Origin: a virus
DNA length: 64,000 bases
Strand: one strand, 5' to 3'
Virus record (IMG/VR): IMGVR_UViG_3300008116_000041
Span: 1 to 64,000 of that record
Below, in pieces: positions 39,201 to 48,300 of the stretch. The stretch's first letter is position 1. Every line of letters starts with the position of its first letter. The notes beneath the pieces were generated by a model. The model saw only the letters and a list, made by a program, of their open reading frames with translations. It ran no database searches and was not told the DNA's origin. The translations under genes and the position numbers were made by a program.

Positions 39201-41134
39201 TGATCTTTTAATACTTTGTTAACGATAACGTTAAGAACTGATGGGTGGTCAACAATAATCTTCCACGAGAGTGTACCTGTTCTTTGTGTCGATTTATAGG
39301 TGTAAATTGGTTCAGGTCTTCCTAAGAACTCAGATGTGTTCCAACCTGTACTTACATTTTCATTAACAGTTAAACCATAAGGAGGGAACCACATTACTCT
39401 ACCTCCATTAGGCCCTTTCTCACAATCCGCAAGATCTTCGAACATTTTCGATGTTCTCCACGCCAAGTTCTCAATCGAGAACATATATTTCTTTGCATAA
39501 GCCCCATTAGCACCACCAATAAGATTACTTGAGTCTTGTCCCCCGTTTCTTCTGTTTGGAGCAATGTTCAGGTTGTATGTTTTATCGAACACCGAATAAG
39601 AGAATCTACGTCCCTCAGTTGTCATACCATCAGTCTTCTGTAAATCGTTATACTGTAGGAATGGAGTATCTTTGGTAAAGACCCTACAATATTCTGCACC
39701 TACCTCATTTCCAATTTCACCTACATACGAAATTACTCTCGAACCTTTCGTCATTTCTTTGTATCCATCACTGAATACTTTACTTACTTGATCTATGGCA
39801 TTTCCTACATGTTCAAATCTTTTTGCACCCGCTGGCTGACTTTCTACAATTCTCTGTGTTTCGTCCAAGATAGATCCTGTTCTGAATCTGAATCTTGTCG
39901 AGTTTGAGTCGTCATAAGTAGAGGGGTCAAAATCAGGATCTTCTCCCATTTCCTTACCACCAGGACCTACGTATTTTCCAGCATTCCTTTTGTATTTTGG
40001 TGACACCCAAGTCATTCCACCTTCTATACCACCACCATCTACATATGGCACTCCCGCAGGACCTAAACCTGGTGACTGTTCAACTCCTTCATATAGTTGA
40101 GCTAACTCAGATGGGCCATAAACAGGGGATTGTATAGGTCTTCCAAAGTGGTCTGTTGGTAAATCACCAATTGGTGAAAACACCATAGATGGATCCGAGG
40201 TTCTAGATCCAACGTAATAGTTTGAACTATTTGCTTGACCTCCAACAATTGCACCTCCCAATCTATCGAAGAAGTTTCTGTCATAATCAGGTTTGAACCT
40301 GTTCATGTCAATGTTCTTGAACAGAACACTTTTTTGACCAGGACCTGTGTTACTTAAGAACTTTTGAGAACCTGAATCCGCAGATCCAAGTAATCTGGCA
40401 AAGAATTTTCCTATACCTGATTGAGTGACAAAAGAAAAAGCTTTCTCAATTTGTTGTATTGTTGTTGGTTGTCCAAGTCTTATTTCTGTGTCCCAATAAG
40501 AACCTGGAATTGGTGAAAAAGGAATATAACTTCCTGCTAATCTCACGGCTAAATCTACTGCCGACAATAAAGGATTTGCCGGTTGGGTAATTTGATAATT
40601 CGGCTCGATAAGAGGAATTCTGTTTGTTAGAACTCCGAAAAGATTACTACCACTTGCCGCCCCCGCAATGTTTGCTCTACCGACAGTTCGTTGGTATATT
40701 TCTACCGCAATTCTTTCTTCAAAAAGTTTTTTAAGTTGTGTTGCACCAATCTTGGCAATGAATGAATCTGAACTCAAAAGACCATTGGAACCTAATGGAT
40801 CTCTATCGAATAATATGTCAACAGGTTCATAAAATGATGAATTGAAGTTTGGATATGGTTCAAACTCTGATTCCTTAATTACAGTTCCTGTGGAATATTC
40901 GAATGGTGTATCTGGAGAATAAACATTGAATCTAGCCATTCTGTCATTGAAGACAACCAATCCATAACCCGATGGGTCTGGTTGACTGTCTACAACCGCT
41001 TGGTCAGTCAGTACTGTTGGGTAAGCAACCTGATTTGGGTCGACGTATGGGGCCAACTTGTATGATCTCAGATTTCTTGTTAGAAGTCGTTTTCTGAAGG
41101 CTTCTGTACTACCGTAATCTAATGGGCTAGGCAT
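36245..41134 (-). CDS. Giant baseplate protein with OmpA-like segment
   Basis: A 1629-residue protein. About residues 545-630 contain GRVMWFPPYGL, W-x-T-S-E-F-L-G-R-P-E-P-I-Y and R-T-G-T-L-S-W-K-I-I-V-D-H-P, resembling the tube-initiator proteins of contractile injection systems (gp48/gp54 or CIS-tube type). About 810-870 resemble an OmpA C-terminal domain: VVIDIEGGASAP, then NNELGQRRGQSLVEYY, comparable to N-x-x-L-S-x-x-R-A-x-x-V. OmpA domains bind peptidoglycan. A Gln/Asn-rich C-terminal region follows. TATTTAT lies 15 bases before the ATG, heading a three-gene unit with the gp53-like and hub-like genes. Confidence 0.55.
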   Translation of the reverse strand: MPSPLDYGSTEAFRKRLLTRNLRSYKLAPYVDPNQVAYPTVLTDQAVVDSQPDPSGYGLVVFNDRMARFNVYSPDTPFEYSTGTVIKESEFEPYPNFNSSFYEPVDILFDRDPLGSNGLLSSDSFIAKIGATQLKKLFEERIAVEIYQRTVGRANIAGAASGSNLFGVLTNRIPLIEPNYQITQPANPLLSAVDLAVRLAGSYIPFSPIPGSYWDTEIRLGQPTTIQQIEKAFSFVTQSGIGKFFARLLGSADSGSQKFLSNTGPGQKSVLFKNIDMNRFKPDYDRNFFDRLGGAIVGGQANSSNYYVGSRTSDPSMVFSPIGDLPTDHFGRPIQSPVYGPSELAQLYEGVEQSPGLGPAGVPYVDGGGIEGGMTWVSPKYKRNAGKYVGPGGKEMGEDPDFDPSTYDDSNSTRFRFRTGSILDETQRIVESQPAGAKRFEHVGNAIDQVSKVFSDGYKEMTKGSRVISYVGEIGNEVGAEYCRVFTKDTPFLQYNDLQKTDGMTTEGRRFSYSVFDKTYNLNIAPNRRNGGQDSSNLIGGANGAYAKKYMFSIENLAWRTSKMFEDLADCEKGPNGGRVMWFPPYGLTVNENVSTGWNTSEFLGRPEPIYTYKSTQRTGTLSWKIIVDHPSVLNVIVNKVLKDQTKKNIIDGLINSFMAGCTKYDLYELAKKYATINRSDLYEIQRMLTNPTVTKEEILEANAQLNVGIPAPTNKTNPSPEQKDTTPSLDQYKNSAVYFENDIPKKGAVGSYGGYYTTYVSPTNQATYTKNATGPNGKKDTSATQQVQNMFSSGVIESFKKLNNTSTFYNELKKILDDGYSVVIDIEGGASAPATANYNNELGQRRGQSLVEYYKETDLKKYITDKKTLTFNIRSVGEQGTTDAGGAPQAGVTNVQTLGTNQINCTSGKGDVGDKDIYTRNAMACRRAKITNIRVVPKPSDPQQNITTTQTISAAVPAGQAPQAIQGSSQTNVQGPVETVTEVQRDNITKRVLRKFLTECDYFEVIKEETPMVYDNLKDKLQFFDPAFHSMTPEGLNSRLTFLQQCMRPGESIPTIKEVNGQTTIQYDQAMNTAFGAPPILILRVGDFYNIKIAPTSLGITYEPLLDINPEGIGVQPMIANITLGFNFLGGAGLKEPVDKLQNALSFNYYANTEIYDERADATDIESAQALDAEFIKSVQANETLNNLNAVNSNDAYNGKGNSETIGVITRRAINDSQLDTGDINYKDIMNVLLDSSQTFFTNTINQSKTIVSQYGGVMLQQWGYQRYYMEGLINSDGVTANNLIGKSQNIEKRMNKFFTDYETSINNGSNGFINYLESTNFNFSNKLIRVVKKNFASYINERRSNYYNSITKIIQETTQQQLNLTAILNRLNVLYQDSGTFLYDGYALQNGTIKMYQCASTTEVDPSSQNPPNTNTYIEMQNDITKVAVALKSFNEKIATDYSYNITAGSIKGSVIKNGLNNQGGLETNVFEALTNPQNPVGSGFFWNENGVTNKIGYMIMNNVILDDKEYQNFRSKILNDIVNKAELKGDGNQEIARVFDDYWKDKIKPLYQAETKATQTLIEKFEKEKVADFMKFTPYTKNKPRKFVFTQLTSPTENQKNSIKNLGKTVNTNTSNKTWNDKVKFN

Positions 41135-41149
41135 TCAGTTTGTTTTATA

Positions 41150-41156
41150 ATAAATA
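41150..41156 (-). promoter_or_regulatory. TATTTAT motif, 1629-residue baseplate gene
   Basis: TATTTAT on the coding strand, 15 bases before the ATG at 41134. No TTTG lies upstream. Confidence 0.5.
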
Positions 41157-41172
41157 GGGAAAAGCTAATTTT

Positions 41173-42966
41173 TTATTTCTTTGCCTTTTCAAGTATGGAT
41201 TGTCCCGTAGCGTCTTTCATTGTGGACAATAATGTATAAAGTTTCTTAGAACCTTCTTGTGATTCAACCCACTTCTCAATTGTTCTGACAACTTGTGGGT
41301 CCATACTACCGTCAGATTTGAATTCGAAAGTAATTTTACCGTCGTGTGTCACGGTCTTGGACTCTGTAACTTGGGCAGACTTTGTCATTTTACCAAGATC
41401 CATCGTAGACTTCATTCCTTTTTGGAATTCTCCTCTTGCAGAAGACCCAGGTTTCAAGTAACCACTAATCATTTTTCCTAACTCACTTCTATCATCTTTG
41501 AATTTTTCGTAAACAGAATCCATCAATTTTTCGGGGAGGGTTCCCATCTTATCTGCAAATTGAGAAATATCAACTCCTGATCCTTTGAGTTTGTCCATCA
41601 ATTCTTTTCCTACATCTTGGAATGATTTGTTACCTTGTATTACATCGGCCATCGATTTACCCAACTCAGTGATTGCCTTTCCTGTCACATTCTGTATATC
41701 CTTTGTTTCAGGAGCAATCTTTTGAAGAGCATCTGTTACACTTTCCCCTAACTTCCTTGTTATTTCGGGTATTTGTCTTACACCATCTGCTCCGGCAACA
41801 CCATAAACAATTCTGTTTCTTATTGAGGCAATATCTCCAGCCATTACCTTTCCTGTATCCATCTGAGCCTTAGCAATTTCTTCCATTGTTTTCGGCTCTT
41901 TCTTATTTTGTTCAACAGCTTGTTTGAGTTGTTCTTCAGATAAGTCACGTATATTTTTGAATACCTCTTCACCCTTTTCATCTCTTACTTTGATTTGGTA
42001 TTCACCACCTTTCATTTCAGCAATACTTGAGATGTACATCTTATCTTCTTCGGATAAATTACCAGCAAATCTTATTTGTGAAAATAATCTTTCGGAGTTA
42101 GCTGCCGCTAATCCCATCTTAGTGAAATTATCGTAAGACATTCCAGCAGCCTTCGCCAGCTCTTTCATCTGTCTGATTCCACCTGGATCTATCTTGAACG
42201 ATTTCGTTTTTTCGTCAAATATTGTGAATTTCTTTGCAGCTTCCGCCAAAGACATTTGTAGACCCGCAGGATCATTTATTGAAGCATTCATCAATGCAAA
42301 AGGATCTGACAACGCACCAACAGAAATTCCCAATCTTTGGAATGCGGCTGCGGTTTCTATCGCTCCTTCTGGTTCAAAAACTTTTTCCGCGAAGTTTTCG
42401 GCATCTCTCATATTCGCCCTCAACATTGCGGATTGTGCTGCCATTTTGGTCAATCCAAGTACTCCTCCGTCAAAGTTGAACCTGTTCAGTAACTCGGCAT
42501 TGTTAACAACGTCTCCCATTATCTGTTGGGTATTCATACCAATAGATTGTACGTAATTAACAGCTCCGACCATATTTTCCTGAACATTTCCAAATTGGAT
42601 ACCCACATCAGCCATTGTAGAGACTATACTCTCAACATCCTTCCCTAAAACCTTTGAAGTTGTAAACAACTCGGTGATTGCCTCACTTGAAGCAATAACA
42701 TTCTTTTTTAAAGCACTTGACGTGTCAATAATAGTCTGAGTGGCATCCTTCGCGGTTCCACCTACTTTGTTCAATTCAGGAGTGGCTAAAGATATTTCAC
42801 GGACAGCATCACTTATACGCTGTCTCATTTGACCAAAGGTCCTATTCACATCACTCGCATAAAGATTCAGATTCTGAATAGCATCAGCAATTTCACCAGG
42901 AATTTTGGCAAACTTTTTCAGTTCCTCATCATATGTTCCTAACGAATCTAAATCTTCTCCAGCCAT
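41173..42966 (-). CDS. Tape measure-like tail protein
   Basis: A 597-residue, mostly helical protein with Ala/Lys/Glu-rich segments and no long hydrophobic domain. It occupies the tape-measure position: tube gene, chaperone gene, overlapping extension frame, then this gene. Tape measure proteins set tail length and pass into the cell with DNA. The segments AVNYVQSIGMNTQQIM and FAEKVFEPEGAIETAAAFQR fit this class. Its length would correspond to a fairly short tail if all of it spans the tube. TATTTAT lies 14 bases before the ATG. Confidence 0.65.
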   Translation of the reverse strand: MAGEDLDSLGTYDEELKKFAKIPGEIADAIQNLNLYASDVNRTFGQMRQRISDAVREISLATPELNKVGGTAKDATQTIIDTSSALKKNVIASSEAITELFTTSKVLGKDVESIVSTMADVGIQFGNVQENMVGAVNYVQSIGMNTQQIMGDVVNNAELLNRFNFDGGVLGLTKMAAQSAMLRANMRDAENFAEKVFEPEGAIETAAAFQRLGISVGALSDPFALMNASINDPAGLQMSLAEAAKKFTIFDEKTKSFKIDPGGIRQMKELAKAAGMSYDNFTKMGLAAANSERLFSQIRFAGNLSEEDKMYISSIAEMKGGEYQIKVRDEKGEEVFKNIRDLSEEQLKQAVEQNKKEPKTMEEIAKAQMDTGKVMAGDIASIRNRIVYGVAGADGVRQIPEITRKLGESVTDALQKIAPETKDIQNVTGKAITELGKSMADVIQGNKSFQDVGKELMDKLKGSGVDISQFADKMGTLPEKLMDSVYEKFKDDRSELGKMISGYLKPGSSARGEFQKGMKSTMDLGKMTKSAQVTESKTVTHDGKITFEFKSDGSMDPQVVRTIEKWVESQEGSKKLYTLLSTMKDATGQSILEKAKK

Positions 42967-42980
42967 GACTGTATTTTCTT

Positions 42981-42987
42981 ATAAATA
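42981..42987 (-). promoter_or_regulatory. TATTTAT motif, tape measure gene
   Basis: TATTTAT on the coding strand, 14 bases before the ATG at 42966. It directly follows the weak hairpin at 42993-43011. Confidence 0.5.
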
Positions 42988-42992
42988 GAAGA

Positions 42993-43011
42993 GGGACCAA
43001 TTTTAGGTCCC
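42993..43011 (-). terminator. Weak hairpin overlapping chaperone-extension stop
   Basis: A 6-bp stem GGGACC/GGTCCC with a 7-base loop contains the stop codon at 43003-43005. On the minus strand it is followed by TCTTCTATTTAT, a poor T-run, so any termination would be partial. Confidence 0.35.
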
Positions 43012-43185
43012 ATCTTTTTTATTATCTTCAATCCACTTTTCAAGTAGATACTTCCTCACAAAAACTGGCATAATCAAAAAATCCTGCCAACTGATCTTCA
43101 TTAATGTACTCAAATAATAGAATTCATCAATTTGAGATTTTCTATAATCAGAAGAAAGGACGAAAAAAGTCCACCCCAAAGCCAA
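43003..43185 (-). CDS. Tail chaperone extension frame (probable frameshift product)
   Basis: An open frame of 60 codons overlaps the end of the chaperone gene in the +1/-2 frame. It lacks an ATG before the compact segment DYRKSQIDEFYYL and on to KISWQDFLIMPVFVRKYLLE; only a TTG lies at its 5' end. That points to expression as a C-terminal extension of the chaperone. Overlapping G/GT-type frames between tube and tape measure genes are conserved in tailed phages, where the fused form binds the tape measure during tail assembly. The expected shift site is the six-T run at 43163-43168. Independent translation from a later ATG is less attractive. Confidence 0.65.
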   Translation of the reverse strand: MALGWTFFVLSSDYRKSQIDEFYYLSTLMKISWQDFLIMPVFVRKYLLEKWIEDNKKDGT

Positions 43186-43891
43186 CGAATACGGTTAGCT
43201 TATCTCCTGATGGGGTTGTTACAACACGTTGCATATCAAGTCTTGGCTCGTTGTCATCCAAGAATTTTCTTATGTGTTTGGAATCCGCAATCATCATCCT
43301 ACTCACGAACTGAGCAATCTGTGCTCTATCTCTTGACCCATCAACCTCAACAATTTGTCTCTCGAGTCTCCATGTGATTCTTGGTGCTGGTCTACCTTTT
43401 GGATATTGGTCAACCATTGCAGAAATTTCATTTATTTGTCCGAGTGTGAGTGGTCTAATTTTCACAACACTGTTGGATACGGGTAATGTAGTTTCGAATA
43501 AACCTTCCGCATCAGGTTCGACCCCCTTTTTAATATTCAACTCTGCCAATGAAACAACCGCTTCGAAACTTTTATTAGTTTTAGGATCGTTCACTGTCAT
43601 TTGAATTTCAGGTCCGAAAGATGTGTTTCTCAAGAAAATAAGGATTGCCTCGATATCTGTTTCAACCAAGTCTTCAGGTTTCATATCAGGTTCATATAAC
43701 TTAGCCCTGATGAGGTCCATTGTTAGATTGGTTCCTCCACCCAAGATGATATTTTCATCGTTTGCAGTGAGATATCCAACCTTAACTGCAGATTTTTTGT
43801 TCTTATAAAAAACACCACCCGATGGTAAAGGCACCACGTCATGAGGTAGGTTTAAATTTTGTGTCGCGTATTGTTGTGTTTGACTATCCAT
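43148..43891 (-). CDS. Tail assembly chaperone / gp26-like protein
   Basis: A 247-residue protein. The start region LPSGGVFYKNKKSAVKVGYL followed by TANDEN resembles T4-like gp26-family baseplate/chaperone proteins (PF12322 type, from memory). The C-terminus reads TVFVGFGVDFF then RPFF and stop. Position between tube and tape measure and the overlapping downstream frame identify the chaperone role. A frameshifted product would replace RPFF with the roughly 50 residues encoded to 43003. A terminator ends the tube transcript just upstream of its ATG, so expression may depend on read-through; a near-match TATTTAA lies at 43922-43928. Confidence 0.65.
   Translation of the reverse strand: MDSQTQQYATQNLNLPHDVVPLPSGGVFYKNKKSAVKVGYLTANDENIILGGGTNLTMDLIRAKLYEPDMKPEDLVETDIEAILIFLRNTSFGPEIQMTVNDPKTNKSFEAVVSLAELNIKKGVEPDAEGLFETTLPVSNSVVKIRPLTLGQINEISAMVDQYPKGRPAPRITWRLERQIVEVDGSRDRAQIAQFVSRMMIADSKHIRKFLDDNEPRLDMQRVVTTPSGDKLTVFVGFGVDFFRPFF
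43163..43168 (-). promoter_or_regulatory. Probable programmed frameshift site (six-T slippery run)
   Basis: On the minus strand, frame 0 reads GAC TTT TTT CGT CCT. A -2 slip on the six T residues, or a +1 slip, enters the extension frame ending at 43003. Both shift types give the same frame. A -2 shift is known in the phage Mu tail chaperone. Confidence 0.55.
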
Positions 43892-43897
43892 AAAAAA

Positions 43898-43923
43898 AAC
43901 CGTGGAGTTTTGTCTCCACGGTT
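43898..43923 (-). terminator. Intrinsic terminator after tail tube gene
   Basis: A 10-bp stem AACCGTGGAG/CTCCACGGTT with a 6-base loop is followed on the minus strand by eight T residues. It lies directly against the ATG of the chaperone gene, so tube mRNA can be made in excess over chaperone. Confidence 0.9.
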
Positions 43924-43955
43924 AAATATAAACTGACTTTACTTTTTTTAAAGAA

Positions 43956-44444
43956 TTAATATACAAGAACACATCTATCCATTCTCAAAGTTGTAGAAAT
44001 GTTTGCCAACGCATCTTGTGAATAAGATAAAGCGTTGAAGTTAACATCTGTTAAGAAAGTTCCATAAAGGATCCATTTCTCAACAACAACTCCTGTTGGG
44101 TCCAACATTTCAAGGTCAATATCTTTCTTGTAACCTGCTGCGTATCCCATACGTCCTGTTACAGACTCAGCGTGTAAACGAACCCACTCCATAAGAGCTT
44201 GAGCCGCTGAAGGTCCAATTGGGTCACGGAAGGTTACAGGGATTGTTTGCCATGTAAATCTACCAGCAACATAAGTTGATGTATTAAGGAATTGAATTTC
44301 CGTCGCATTGATTGTAATGTGAGGTCTGGCCGCGGATTCCACGAACCACTCATTTATACCCAAAGTCGAAGGGAATCTCAGAATAAATCTATTCTGACGT
44401 TTCGGTTCGTAGGGTATCGGCATTTTCATCAGTAAGTCAGCCAT
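43956..44444 (-). CDS. gp19: Tail tube protein gp19-like
   Basis: A 162-residue protein, the size of T4 gp19 (163). It has the N-terminal KMPIPYEPKRQNRFILRFPS segment common to gp19 proteins of contractile phages, then the WQTIPVTFRDPIG and LYGTFLTDVNF segments. It forms the inner tail tube. The gene has its own TATTTAT motif and a strong terminator, consistent with high late expression as a single-gene unit. Confidence 0.9.
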   Translation of the reverse strand: MADLLMKMPIPYEPKRQNRFILRFPSTLGINEWFVESAARPHITINATEIQFLNTSTYVAGRFTWQTIPVTFRDPIGPSAAQALMEWVRLHAESVTGRMGYAAGYKKDIDLEMLDPTGVVVEKWILYGTFLTDVNFNALSYSQDALANISTTLRMDRCVLVY

Positions 44445-44477
44445 AATATATTAATTTTTGTTTTTGTGTTTATAAGT

Positions 44478-44484
44478 ATAAATA
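44478..44484 (-). promoter_or_regulatory. TATTTAT motif, tail tube gene
   Basis: TATTTAT on the coding strand, 33 bases before the ATG at 44444, in the 91-base gap after the HAD phosphatase gene. Confidence 0.5.
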
Positions 44485-44535
44485 TATCCCCGAAAATTTT
44501 TTTCTATTTACTTATTCGGTGAAAAAAGATATTCA

Positions 44536-45357
44536 TTATTCCATTCTAGATTTCTTTCCAGTTCCAGTATAATAAGTTTTAACAATATTATCTGGATCTT
44601 TATCAAACCTTTTCTTCATTACTTCTACATTTCTAATGTCATCATCAGAAAATCCAATACTAGGTGTGAATTTATTTGCAATGTCTTTTTTAAGGAATGC
44701 TCTTTTGTTTAATAAAGCCGCCATGGCTTTGATGTAGTTTACAAACCCCTCCATTGCCTCGACCTTCGCCTCTTCAGGATTCTTCGCAGCTCCTTCATCT
44801 CCAAAAGACACGGGGTGGTATTTGTTGAGTTCTAAATATGTCTTGATTAATTCGTCGTCCGTCATTTCTTCTTCACCCACAAATGAACGGTACTTCTTAA
44901 GGTTCTTTAATAACTCCTCCTTACTTATACCATTAAAATTATTTATGATATAATTGTAAACGGCTTGTTTAATTGTATTTGGATTGTGACCTCTTGCAGT
45001 GATGATAGAAAAAATTGAACCATTGTTGATAGCTTCTCTGAAATCATCGAATGCTGGTCCTTGTTTTGCTTTCATTGCATCTATCAGGAACTGTTTATCT
45101 CCTGCTGTTCTGAAGTTTCTAAACGGATCTTCAGCAAGACCAACAATTACATCACCTTTATAATCAAAATTCTCTTTACCTATTTTACCTCTATACTCGG
45201 CAAAATCTGCGGTAGACATACCAATCTCATCACCATCTTCAGTTTTGAGTACAATTTCAGTTGGCATATGAACAATATTGTCGTCCCAATCAAATGCGTA
45301 ATATTTCATATCGGGACTTCCTTTTTCCGTAAAACCTTCCCTAAATTCTTTTTTCAT
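44536..45357 (-). CDS. HAD-superfamily phosphatase-like protein
   Basis: A 273-residue protein. HAD motif I is FDWDDN (22-27, nucleophile D23 and acid D25), motif II-like is IITARGH near 117, and an acidic motif IV-like SFGDEGAAKNPEEAK lies near 182-196. HAD enzymes transfer phosphate from many small molecules or proteins; the substrate here is unknown. An inner ATG at 45309 starts the conserved MKYYAFDWDD segment and is preceded by AAGGAAG, so the true start may be 16 codons later. Its place between sheath and tube genes is unusual and could point to a tail-assembly or virion-associated role. Confidence 0.7.
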   Translation of the reverse strand: MKKEFREGFTEKGSPDMKYYAFDWDDNIVHMPTEIVLKTEDGDEIGMSTADFAEYRGKIGKENFDYKGDVIVGLAEDPFRNFRTAGDKQFLIDAMKAKQGPAFDDFREAINNGSIFSIITARGHNPNTIKQAVYNYIINNFNGISKEELLKNLKKYRSFVGEEEMTDDELIKTYLELNKYHPVSFGDEGAAKNPEEAKVEAMEGFVNYIKAMAALLNKRAFLKKDIANKFTPSIGFSDDDIRNVEVMKKRFDKDPDNIVKTYYTGTGKKSRME

Positions 45358-45370
45358 GTTTGGCTAAAAA

Positions 45371-45389
45371 GGGGGGAACTAGTCCCCCC
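45371..45389 (-). terminator. Intrinsic terminator after tail sheath gene
   Basis: A 7-bp GC stem GGGGGGA/TCCCCCC with a 5-base loop is followed on the minus strand by five T residues. It separates the highly expressed sheath gene from the HAD gene, whose ATG is 13 bases further on. Confidence 0.85.
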
Positions 45390-45397
45390 ATATTTTA

Positions 45398-48300
45398 TTA
45401 GATATTTTCGAAAGTCGCACCTGCTGGTGTAATCAAGAATTCGATATCGATGAATTCAAGAGACTTCGTAGGTTTAAGATAAATTTTACCTGTTAGTGTA
45501 TTTCTGTCAAGATCTTCAGGAGATGAAGAAACTGTTACACGGAAATCGTAAACACCTCTGTCTCTTCTGATTGAATCCATGATAGGGTTCACACTATCCA
45601 AGAATTGTTGTCTTACGATCTCGTCGTTTTGTTCGAACAACAATCTTACTGCTACTGCCGAAATCAACTTACGAGCTTGTAATAGAAGTCTTCTAACATT
45701 AAGTCTATCAAGAGCAGATTCTGCAACTTGTAGAGTTTTGTTACCCCAAATTACTGTACCTACATCAGAGAAGGTTGCGATTGGGTTAATTCTTCCTTGA
45801 TACAAGGTATCTCTGTTTTCTTGAGTTAGTTTGATTCTCGCTTTGATTGAATTAACAAGACCTCTTGTGTAACCCGCTGATGCGTACCATGGGAAAGCAA
45901 TGTTGTCTGTCAATGCTAAGTTTCTACAAACTTCACCTGTTGCAGGAATATAAAGTTGTGTGTTATTAACAGTATCTCTAGTTAAGATCCAAGGATAGTA
46001 TGTCGCTGTATAGTTAGAGTCGATACCTGTTTCTTCCAAATTGTTTACCGCTTCGGTTGGGTAAATTAAACCTACGTTATCGTAAGTTGTTGGTAGGAAC
46101 ATATCATAGTCAGGAGTAGTACAGATATAGATAGAATCTGCTCTGTCATCCTCAACCATGTCAACTGAGTATTCAACAAGACCACTATTGTTTACATAAT
46201 CAATACCAGGAGTAACAAACACGTTAATGTTAGTTGCTTCAGGATTTGCAAATGTTGTAATACCCAATTGGTATGCGTAGTAGTCACTACTTCCCCAATT
46301 TGATACGTTATCACCGTATGCATAATCTCTGAAAGCTCCCCATCCTGTTGCTGAAGGATATCTTGAAGTAGGACAAGCACCTTTTAAGTAACCTGAAGCA
46401 CCTAAGATATATTCATCAGTATTTGTTCTTGATTCTCTGTAGATATCCCAACCATCGAATCCACCTGCAAAACATAGTGTGAACTTTCTTGCGAAGATTC
46501 TGTAGTAAGGATTCTCAGGAGAAGTTGGTTCAGAGTTGAAACTAGCATCTCCAACCTCAAATGCTGTTTGACCACTGGTCATGAATGTATTTGCAATTGT
46601 AACAACAGTCGCACCTGAATCCATGTGGAAACCTTTGGTTCTATAATTGAAAGGAATTTCAGCGTTTGTACCACAATGGTTAGCTATGTTTTGGAATCCT
46701 TTAAATTGTAAGAACGATTCATCAATACCAATTGTATTAGAGAAACCTAAGAAAGTTCTTCTTACGTTATCACCTGAACTTGTAACCACATTAGATCCAC
46801 CATTAGTTGTTCCAAAAGGAGGGTTGTAAATTACTTGACCAGGGAAATTATATGCTGTCTTATAAATTGGGATTGGTGATTGAGTATTACCTTGATAATC
46901 TCTCATAGTATAACCCTCGAATCCACAAGGAAGTGCATCGATTGGATATTCTTCTGATAACTCAATCATGATGTATGCTGAATTCAGAGGATACTCCCCA
47001 TCTGAAGAACCAATTTTCTTAGCCACGAATGAGTTAGAATTTGGATCCATTGTACAGTTAGTGTATTTCTCAAGAACTACAGGATTAGCATCTGTATCGA
47101 AGAACGATCTAACCATGATATCAAATGTCGAGTTATTGAACGACATGTTCATGATTGAGATTTTAACTTGCGTATTCGCTGCGTCTCCATCAGAGATAGA
47201 AACGAATTTGAAAAGATTATAAACTTTATTACCTCTAAGTTCAGAAACAACCCAAGGTGTTCTTGGACTTTGGTATTGGAATAGGTTGTTAGCGATTGAT
47301 GTCAAATCTCCGTTTCTAGCTTCTGGTAAAGCTACGAACTCAGAATTGATACCACGAATGTAACCGTTATTGTAAGACCAGTTTAACATTGTTTGATAAA
47401 CTTCCTCCACGAATACAGGAACATCCAATCTTGATTTTGAGAAATTAGAAATACTCAATACTTTTGTAATATATTCGGAGTCTGAAGATTGGAACGAAGT
47501 CTCAAATGAGAAATTGTCACCTTCATAAGTTGTACCCGTAATTGCAAAAGTTGAGTATGGATTTGAAGTCAATCCTGAATATGAACCTGAAATATCCAAT
47601 CCAAGATCTGTTAAACCAGATACTTGATATCTTGGACCCGCAGTTGTTGCATTATAAAGCGAAATACCTCTTGATCTCAAAGTAGCAACAACAACGTTGT
47701 CGTACTCAGAGTAAGAAGTACCTGAATAATAATAAACCGAACCTGACATAGCACCTGAGAAAGTAGCATATGTTGCTGAACCTTGACCATTAATTGTTGA
47801 TACGTAGTTCAAGAATGAATAACCACTATATCCTGTCTGAGAAGTATTTGGTTTGTCGAAGGTTGCGTAATACCACTCATCGTTTGATTCTGCGGAGAAC
47901 ACAATATTAGAGTTATCCAAATCACTTACACTGAAAACGTTAGTAACATCTGTGTATGTACCACCCGTCAAATCTATTAGATCTTGTGTATCAATAGCAC
48001 CATACACATACAAACTCGATCCTGAAGTTGATCCCGAAGCGTTTGCAATACCCATAATTTGAGCCTCGATATCATCTCTTAAAGATGAAGTCGAACCGTT
48101 ATTTTGAGTATACGGTGTATCAAGGTTATTCCAAATAATACTTGGCATTGTACCTTGAGTTAGATTTATTGTCCCTCCACTGTTTCCTGAGAAACTATAG
48201 ACGAAATCTACAGAAGAACCTGAAGTTCCAATTGTATTAGGATTCACATTTGCTATTGTTGTGAATGACCATGAAGGACCCGCATCATATCCTGATAAAC

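Noticed and set aside
41924-42556. Plus-strand open frames opposite the tape measure gene
   Set aside because: They are antisense shadows of a helical Ala/Lys/Glu-rich gene and have no promoter or neighbours on that strand.
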